Source of the DNA: Porphyromonadaceae bacterium UBA4259
GTDB taxonomy: Bacteria; Bacteroidota; Bacteroidia; Bacteroidales; Muribaculaceae
Direction of reading: 5' to 3'
Assembly (NCBI GenBank): GCA_002396125.1
Contig: DGWL01000079.1
Location: forward strand, 4,828-31,201
Length of the DNA: 26,374 bases
Shown piece after piece: positions 21,865-26,374 of the stretch (its first letter is position 1; every line of letters starts with the position of its first letter). Position numbers and translations under genes: made by a program. The notes beneath the pieces were generated by a model that was not told where the DNA came from, did not search any database, and was given only the letters and a program-made list of their open reading frames with translations.

Positions 21865-23742
21865 ATGAGATTCAACTACGACGTCATAGTGATTGGTGCC
21901 GGCCATGCCGGCTGTGAGGCTGCTTGTGCTGCCGCACGGCTTGGCTCGTCGACCCTGCTCATCACCATGGACATGAACAAGATTGCGCAGATGAGCTGCA
22001 ATCCTGCTGTGGGTGGCATTGCCAAGGGGCAGATAGTGCGCGAGATTGATGCACTGGGCGGCCAAATGGGAATCGTCACCGACCGCTCGTCAATTCAGTT
22101 CCGCATGCTCAACCGCAGCAAGGGTCCGGCGATGTGGAGTCCCCGCTCGCAGAGCGACCGCACTCGCTTTATAGAGAACTGGCGCAAAATTATCGATGAC
22201 ACGCCTGGGCTGTATCAGTGGCAGGATTGTGCTACCGAACTAGTGATAGAAGATGGCGAGGTGCGCGGTGTGAAAACCGCCTTTGGTGTCACCTTCAAGG
22301 CACGCGCTGTAGTGCTCACGGCAGGAACATTCCTTAATGGACTCATGCACGTGGGACAGGTGCAGATGGAGGGTGGCCGTGTGAGCGAACCGGCCTCGCG
22401 CGGCATTACCGAGCAACTGGCATCGCTAGGCTTTGCAACCAACCGCATGAAGACCGGTACACCTGTTCGCCTCGATGCACGCACTATCGACTACTCGCTT
22501 GCCACACGCCAAGACGGAGAGCGTGATTTCCACCATTTCTCCTATCTGCCCGGAGTGCGCAGCGAGCTAAAGCAGCGCCCTTGCTGGATAGTTTATACCA
22601 ACGATGCGGTGCACCGCGTGTTGCGCGAAGGTCTCCCCTACTCTCCTCTCTACAACGGCCAAATTCAGAGCGTTGGTCCTCGCTACTGCCCGAGCATCGA
22701 GACCAAGTTGGTCACCTTCCCCGACAAGGACTCCCACCAGCTCTTTATAGAGCCTGAAGGAGAGACCACGCAGGAAATGTATCTTAATGGTTTCTCGTCG
22801 TCGATGCCGTGGGATGTGCAGATTGAGGCCATCAGCAAGATTCCCGCGCTGCGCAACGCCCAGATTTATCGTCCTGGATATGCCATTGAATATGACTACT
22901 TCGACCCGCGTCAATTAAGCCACACTCTTGAGACCAAGCTGGTGAAGAACCTGTTCTTTGCCGGTCAGGTGAACGGAACCACAGGCTATGAGGAGGCCGC
23001 TGGACAGGGACTGGTGGCGGGCATCAATGCCCACCAGAGCATTGAGGGCAAGCAACCCTTTGTGCTGGGCCGCGACGAGGCCTACATAGGCGTGCTCATC
23101 GACGACCTGGTGACCAAGGGTGTTGATGAGCCCTACCGCATGTTTACCTCGCGTGCTGAGCATCGCATCTTGCTGCGACAAGACGATGCCGACATGCGAC
23201 TCACGCCACTAGGCTACAGGTTGGGACTCGCCACACAGGAACGCTATGACTTGATGCTTGCTAAACAACAGCAAGTGAACGAGTTGGTGCAGTTTGCACG
23301 CGACTTCTCGGTTAAGGCTTCACTCATAAATCCTTCACTCGAAAAGGTTGGTTTACAGCCACTTAAACAGGGTGTTAAGCTGTATGACCTGCTGTTGCGG
23401 CCGCAGTTGAGCATAACGCAAGTTGCCGAGTTCATTCCTGCTCTTGCGCAGCACCTTGACTCGCTGGAGCTTGAACGCCGTGAGGAGATTATTGAGGCTG
23501 CCGAGATTAAGATAAAGTATCATGGCTATATACAGCGCGAGGAAATGATTGCCGAGAAGATTGGGCGCCTCGATAAGCTGGTGATTAAAGATAGGTTTGA
23601 CTATCCCTCCATCCTTCAGCTATCGACCGAGGCCCGGCAGAAGCTGGAGAAAATCAATCCTGAGACCATAGGTCAAGCTTCCCGCATCCCGGGTATATCG
23701 CCAAGCGATATCAACATCCTGCTTGTCCTCATGGGCCGATAG
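21865..23742 (+). CDS. mnmG: tRNA uridine-5-carboxymethylaminomethyl modification enzyme MnmG (GidA)
   Basis: A 625-residue FAD enzyme that, with MnmE, installs the carboxymethylaminomethyl group on wobble uridine 34 of certain tRNAs. The FAD dinucleotide fold is VIGAGHAGCEAA (about residues 9-20). MSCNPAVGGIAKGQIVREIDALGG, GTFLNGLMHVG, RMKTGTPVRLD and FAGQVNGTTGYEEAAGQG follow, all characteristic, and the C-terminal helical domain ends GISPSDINILLVLMGR. The start is ATG 21865 (MRFNYDVIVIG); an in-frame ATG 60 bases earlier lies inside ybeY and is not homologous. The gene formerly called gidA is often close to oriC, consistent with the parS pair that begins at the base right after its stop codon. 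Confidence 0.96.
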   Translation: MRFNYDVIVIGAGHAGCEAACAAARLGSSTLLITMDMNKIAQMSCNPAVGGIAKGQIVREIDALGGQMGIVTDRSSIQFRMLNRSKGPAMWSPRSQSDRTRFIENWRKIIDDTPGLYQWQDCATELVIEDGEVRGVKTAFGVTFKARAVVLTAGTFLNGLMHVGQVQMEGGRVSEPASRGITEQLASLGFATNRMKTGTPVRLDARTIDYSLATRQDGERDFHHFSYLPGVRSELKQRPCWIVYTNDAVHRVLREGLPYSPLYNGQIQSVGPRYCPSIETKLVTFPDKDSHQLFIEPEGETTQEMYLNGFSSSMPWDVQIEAISKIPALRNAQIYRPGYAIEYDYFDPRQLSHTLETKLVKNLFFAGQVNGTTGYEEAAGQGLVAGINAHQSIEGKQPFVLGRDEAYIGVLIDDLVTKGVDEPYRMFTSRAEHRILLRQDDADMRLTPLGYRLGLATQERYDLMLAKQQQVNELVQFARDFSVKASLINPSLEKVGLQPLKQGVKLYDLLLRPQLSITQVAEFIPALAQHLDSLELERREEIIEAAEIKIKYHGYIQREEMIAEKIGRLDKLVIKDRFDYPSILQLSTEARQKLEKINPETIGQASRIPGISPSDINILLVLMGR

Positions 23743-23758
23743 TGTTTCACGTGGAACA
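23743..23758. other. parS: parS site (near-perfect) immediately after mnmG
   Basis: TGTTTCACGTGGAACA matches TGTTNCACGTGNAACA at every defined position; its arms differ from perfect self-complementarity by one base pair. It starts at the base after the mnmG TAG. ParB (Spo0J) is the expected ligand. Confidence 0.85.
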
Positions 23759-23779
23759 ATGCCCGTTTTAGTTATTAAA

Positions 23780-23795
23780 TGTTTCACGTGAAACA
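23780..23795. other. parS: parS site (perfect palindrome) upstream of apt
   Basis: TGTTTCACGTGAAACA is a perfect 16-bp palindrome and an exact match to the ParB-binding consensus known from Bacillus and many other bacteria. It lies 21 bases after the preceding parS and 65 bases before the apt ATG, so ParB binding could also affect apt transcription. Confidence 0.9.
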
Positions 23796-23860
23796 AAAGG
23801 AAAACTCTCCTCTCCCCCTACTCCAAATAATTTATAAATGCTAATATATTTTTTGCCATT

Positions 23861-24403
23861 ATGGAAAAAGAAAAAATTGAGAAAGTAAAAAGTAAAGTTC
23901 GCAATATTCCCGATTTTCCTGTTAAAGGCATCCAATTTAAGGATCTCACCACAGCTTTCAAGGATGCTGAGTCGCTTCAGGTGATGTGTGAGGCGCTGAT
24001 TGAGATGTATAAAGACAAGGGAATTACCAAGGTTGTGGGTATTGAGGCCCGAGGTTTTATTTTCGGTGCTATTCTGGCTGCCGGCTTGGGTGCGGGGTTT
24101 GTTCCATTGCGCAAGCCCGGCAAGTTGCCCGCAAAAACCATCAAGAAGACCTACACCAAGGAATATGGTGAGGACACTATTGAGATTCACGAGGACGCTA
24201 TCAGCCCCAATGATGTGGTGCTGATGCATGACGACTTGCTGGCAACCGGCGGAACAATGGCTGCCGCTCTCGAGCTTGTGCGAGACATGAATCCCAAGAA
24301 AGTTTACGTTAATTTCATCTGCGAACTTGTCGACCTCAAGGGGCGTGATTTATTTCCCGCTGACGTTGAAGTGACATCACTTTTCGACTTCGAGGGCGAG
24401 TGA
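23861..24403 (+). CDS. apt: Adenine phosphoribosyltransferase
   Basis: A cytoplasmic purine-salvage enzyme that makes AMP from adenine and PRPP. The 180-residue product (typical family size) has IPDFPVKGIQFKDLTT near the N-terminus, GIEARGFIFGAILA in the middle, and the PRPP loop as MHDDLLATGGTM with Asp124, Asp125, Thr129, Gly130, Gly131 and Thr132. Family members usually have VDDLLATGGT; the His before the Asp pair is a small variation. The first 15 residues are Lys/Glu-rich. The gene follows the two parS sites and precedes uvrC by 52 bases, within a cluster often conserved in Bacteroidales. Confidence 0.95.
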   Translation: MEKEKIEKVKSKVRNIPDFPVKGIQFKDLTTAFKDAESLQVMCEALIEMYKDKGITKVVGIEARGFIFGAILAAGLGAGFVPLRKPGKLPAKTIKKTYTKEYGEDTIEIHEDAISPNDVVLMHDDLLATGGTMAAALELVRDMNPKKVYVNFICELVDLKGRDLFPADVEVTSLFDFEGE

Positions 24404-24455
24404 TGCGAGTGTAGAAGCCTCCACCTCTCCCCCACTTTTAAAATTGTATTTCATC

Positions 24456-26276
24456 ATGCGTGAGGAATTGAAATTGAAAATATCGCTGCTTCCCACCAGC
24501 CCCGGTGTGTATCAATACCTGAACAAAGATGGTGTTGTTATCTATGTGGGCAAGGCCAAGAACTTGAAGCGTCGCGTGAGTTCCTATTTCAACCGCGTGC
24601 ATCATGTGATGCGCACCAATCTGCTCGTGCGCAACATTTGGGACATGAAATACATTGTTGTCAACACCGAGGAAGAGGCACTCGACCTTGAGAATAGTCT
24701 CATCAAGGAATTTCAACCGCGCTATAATGTGTTGCTCAAGGACGACAAGTCCTATCCCTGGATTTGCGTGACTAAAGAGCTTTTTCCACGTGTTTTCATC
24801 ACCCGTGAGAAGCATTCCAAGGGTGTGAAATACTATGGACCCTACCCCAAGACCGAGGTGGCTCATGCGCTGCTCGACACGCTCAAGCAGCTCTACCCTA
24901 TTCGCACCTGTCGCCATCCTCTCACTCAGGAAAATATTGACGCGCGCAAGTACAAACTGTGCTTGCAGTATCACATCAAGAATTGCGAGGGTTGTTGCCA
25001 GGGTTTTGTTTCACATGAAACATATGGCGCGCACATTGCCGACGTTATAAAGATTCTGAATGGCGACACCAAGCAAGTGAGCGATTTCTTGATGCAGGAA
25101 ATGATGGCACGAGCTGCCGAATTGAAGTTTGAGGAAGCCGAATTACTCAAGCGCAAGTATCAGTTGCTTGAGAATTATCGGGCCAAGTCGGTAATCGTGA
25201 ATCCGGCGATTCATAATATTGATGTTTTCACCATCACGCGCGACGACCAGGCAGCCTATGTCAACTTCATGCACTTGCGCAATGGTGCGATTGTGCAGAG
25301 CATGACGGTGGAATACAAGGTTCAGGATGCGGGCAGCGACGAAACACTCGAAGAGATTCTCTCAACTGCCGTGCGCGACATGCGAGAACGTTTTGGCGAC
25401 AGCTACGAGAGCGACAGAGTGCGTGAGATATTGGTAAATGTTGTCCCCGATTTTGAGATTGAAGGAATCGACTATGTGGTGCCGCAACGTGGCGATAAGC
25501 GCAAACTGGTGGCAATTTCGCTCAAGAATGCCGAGCAATATCGCACCGAGAAGCTCAGGCGCATGGAGAAACTTAATCCCGAGCAGCGCGCAATGCGCAC
25601 CCTCACTTCAATGATGAAAGATTTACACCTTAACGAGCTGCCGCATCACATTGAGTGTTTCGACAACAGTAGCATCTCGGGAACCAATGCGGTGGCTTCG
25701 TGCGTGGTGTTTAAGGACGCTAAGCCATCAAAGAAAGACTATCGCCATTTTAATATTAAGGAGGCCGACGGCAGCGATGATTATGCCTCGATGCGTGAGG
25801 TGATGCGTCGCCGCTACAGCAGGCTTATCAATGAGGAGCAGCCACTGCCACAGCTTGTGGTTGTTGATGGCGGCAAGGGCCAGTTGAGCGCGGCGGTTGA
25901 AGTGATGGATGAACTGGGAGTGCGTGGCGAGATAGCACTCATTGGCATAGCCAAGCGGCTCGACGAGATTTATTTCCCGGGCGACTCGGTTCCACTCTAT
26001 ATCGACAAGAACAGTGAGACGCTGCGCGTTATTCAACGCCTGCGCGATGAAGCTCACCGCTTTGGCATAACGCATCACCGCAACAAGCGCAGCAAGTCGC
26101 AGCTTCACAGCCAGCTTGATGACATCAAGGGTATAGGTCCCAAAACTCGCACAGCGTTGCTCAAGCATTTTAAGAGCGTGAAACGCATCAAGGCTGCCAG
26201 CGAGGCCGAGATATCACTTGTTGTGGGTGCCGCTAAGGCTCGAGTGGTGCTTGAGGCTCTAAACGGCGCTCAATAG
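24456..26276 (+). CDS. uvrC: Excinuclease ABC subunit C
   Basis: The nuclease subunit of nucleotide excision repair, which cuts on both sides of a lesion handed over by UvrAB. The 606-residue product has the GIY-YIG domain for the 3' cut (GVY at 17-19, YVG at 30-32, with the following KNLKRR), a Cys-rich segment (CEGCCQGF), a UvrB-interacting UVR helix pair near 209-241 (LKFEEAELLKRKYQLLENY) and the RNase H-like domain for the 5' cut (ECFDNSSISG near 397-406, VVVDGGKGQL near 467-476, THHRNKRSK). Two helix-hairpin-helix motifs end the protein (IKGIGPKTRTALLKHF and ISLVVGAAKARVVLEAL). The start is ATG 24456; a TTG 12 bases upstream is less likely. The stop is followed by 98 unremarkable bases to the window edge. 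A parS-like site lies within the gene. Confidence 0.96.
   Translation: MREELKLKISLLPTSPGVYQYLNKDGVVIYVGKAKNLKRRVSSYFNRVHHVMRTNLLVRNIWDMKYIVVNTEEEALDLENSLIKEFQPRYNVLLKDDKSYPWICVTKELFPRVFITREKHSKGVKYYGPYPKTEVAHALLDTLKQLYPIRTCRHPLTQENIDARKYKLCLQYHIKNCEGCCQGFVSHETYGAHIADVIKILNGDTKQVSDFLMQEMMARAAELKFEEAELLKRKYQLLENYRAKSVIVNPAIHNIDVFTITRDDQAAYVNFMHLRNGAIVQSMTVEYKVQDAGSDETLEEILSTAVRDMRERFGDSYESDRVREILVNVVPDFEIEGIDYVVPQRGDKRKLVAISLKNAEQYRTEKLRRMEKLNPEQRAMRTLTSMMKDLHLNELPHHIECFDNSSISGTNAVASCVVFKDAKPSKKDYRHFNIKEADGSDDYASMREVMRRRYSRLINEEQPLPQLVVVDGGKGQLSAAVEVMDELGVRGEIALIGIAKRLDEIYFPGDSVPLYIDKNSETLRVIQRLRDEAHRFGITHHRNKRSKSQLHSQLDDIKGIGPKTRTALLKHFKSVKRIKAASEAEISLVVGAAKARVVLEALNGAQ
25007..25022. other. 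parS-like palindrome inside uvrC
   Basis: TGTTTCACATGAAACA matches the parS consensus except for one central base (CACGTG to CACATG). The arms are perfect. It encodes part of FVSHETY just after the Cys-rich segment of UvrC. Confidence 0.65.
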
Positions 26277-26374
26277 GGGAGTGGTGCCTAATTTGGTGTT
26301 TTTCTCATTTTTCTGGGCAGAATTGCGGGAAATGGTAAAAAGTGATTAAAATTACTGGTTATCAATTTGTTAAA

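Noticed and set aside
22340..22360. GCACGTGGGACA in mnmG (and a similar word near 823 in leuS) as parS
   Set aside because: Only the centre and part of one arm fit; the left arm is unrelated.
24782..24797. TTTTCCACGTGTTTTC in uvrC as a parS site
   Set aside because: The left arm is close to consensus but the right arm does not match, so it is at most a half-site.
1..26374. CRISPR arrays, insertion sequences, prophage, tRNA or rRNA genes
   Set aside because: I found no spaced direct-repeat arrays, transposase or integrase motifs, tRNA T-loop signatures or rRNA-like sequence.

Overview
The window is a stretch of bacterial chromosome, almost certainly from the order Bacteroidales. Supporting points are Bacteroidetes-type promoters (-7 box TAnnTTTG, absence of Shine-Dalgarno sequences), a LeuRS of 923 residues, a cargo-like protein with a type IX secretion-style C-terminal tail, reverse rubrerythrin with a stand-alone mini-rubredoxin, and a ybeY-mnmG-apt-uvrC cluster. 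A gut Muribaculaceae- or Prevotella-like source is plausible, but this is inference. I see no insertion sequence, prophage, CRISPR array, tRNA or rRNA.

Layout. The left arm (1-8096) is all on the + strand: the 3' end of pckA, leuS, rdgB, a secreted protein with a sorting-like tail, a short-chain dehydrogenase and an LtaS-like membrane sulfatase-fold enzyme with a TTG start. The centre (8182-13540) is all on the - strand: a tight three-gene unit (TIM-barrel protein, YqeG-like HAD phosphatase, VanW-family protein), then gpx and nadA, then rubrerythrin and a 37-residue rubredoxin-like gene. The right arm (13871-26276) is all on the + strand: a Tyr-rich lipoprotein, a zinc-ribbon membrane protein coupled to a tail-anchored protein, a large MscS-type channel, a glycosyltransferase, a lipoprotein, then ybeY-mnmG-apt-uvrC.

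The most notable signal is not a gene. The 505-base AT-rich gap between nadA and rubrerythrin holds five DnaA-box-like nonamers in one orientation with starts 10-12 bp apart (12653-12705), ending in a perfect TTATTCACA. The window also carries four 16-bp parS-like palindromes: one perfect TGTTTCACGTGAAACA (23780-23795), a near-perfect one right after the mnmG stop (23743-23758), one inside uvrC (25007-25022) and one inside the HAD gene (9383-9398). Sampled base counts show C>G on the + strand left of the gap and G>C on the far right. Together these suggest that the window spans or lies very close to the chromosomal replication origin and its ParB-loading centromere, although dnaA, parA and parB are not in the window.

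How the genes fit together. Most are housekeeping genes: tRNA charging and modification (leuS, mnmG), ribosome maturation (ybeY), nucleotide hygiene and salvage (rdgB, apt), DNA repair (uvrC), NAD synthesis (nadA), oxygen and peroxide defence (gpx, rubrerythrin, mini-rubredoxin) and gluconeogenesis/fermentation (pckA). Between them are envelope proteins of unknown role.
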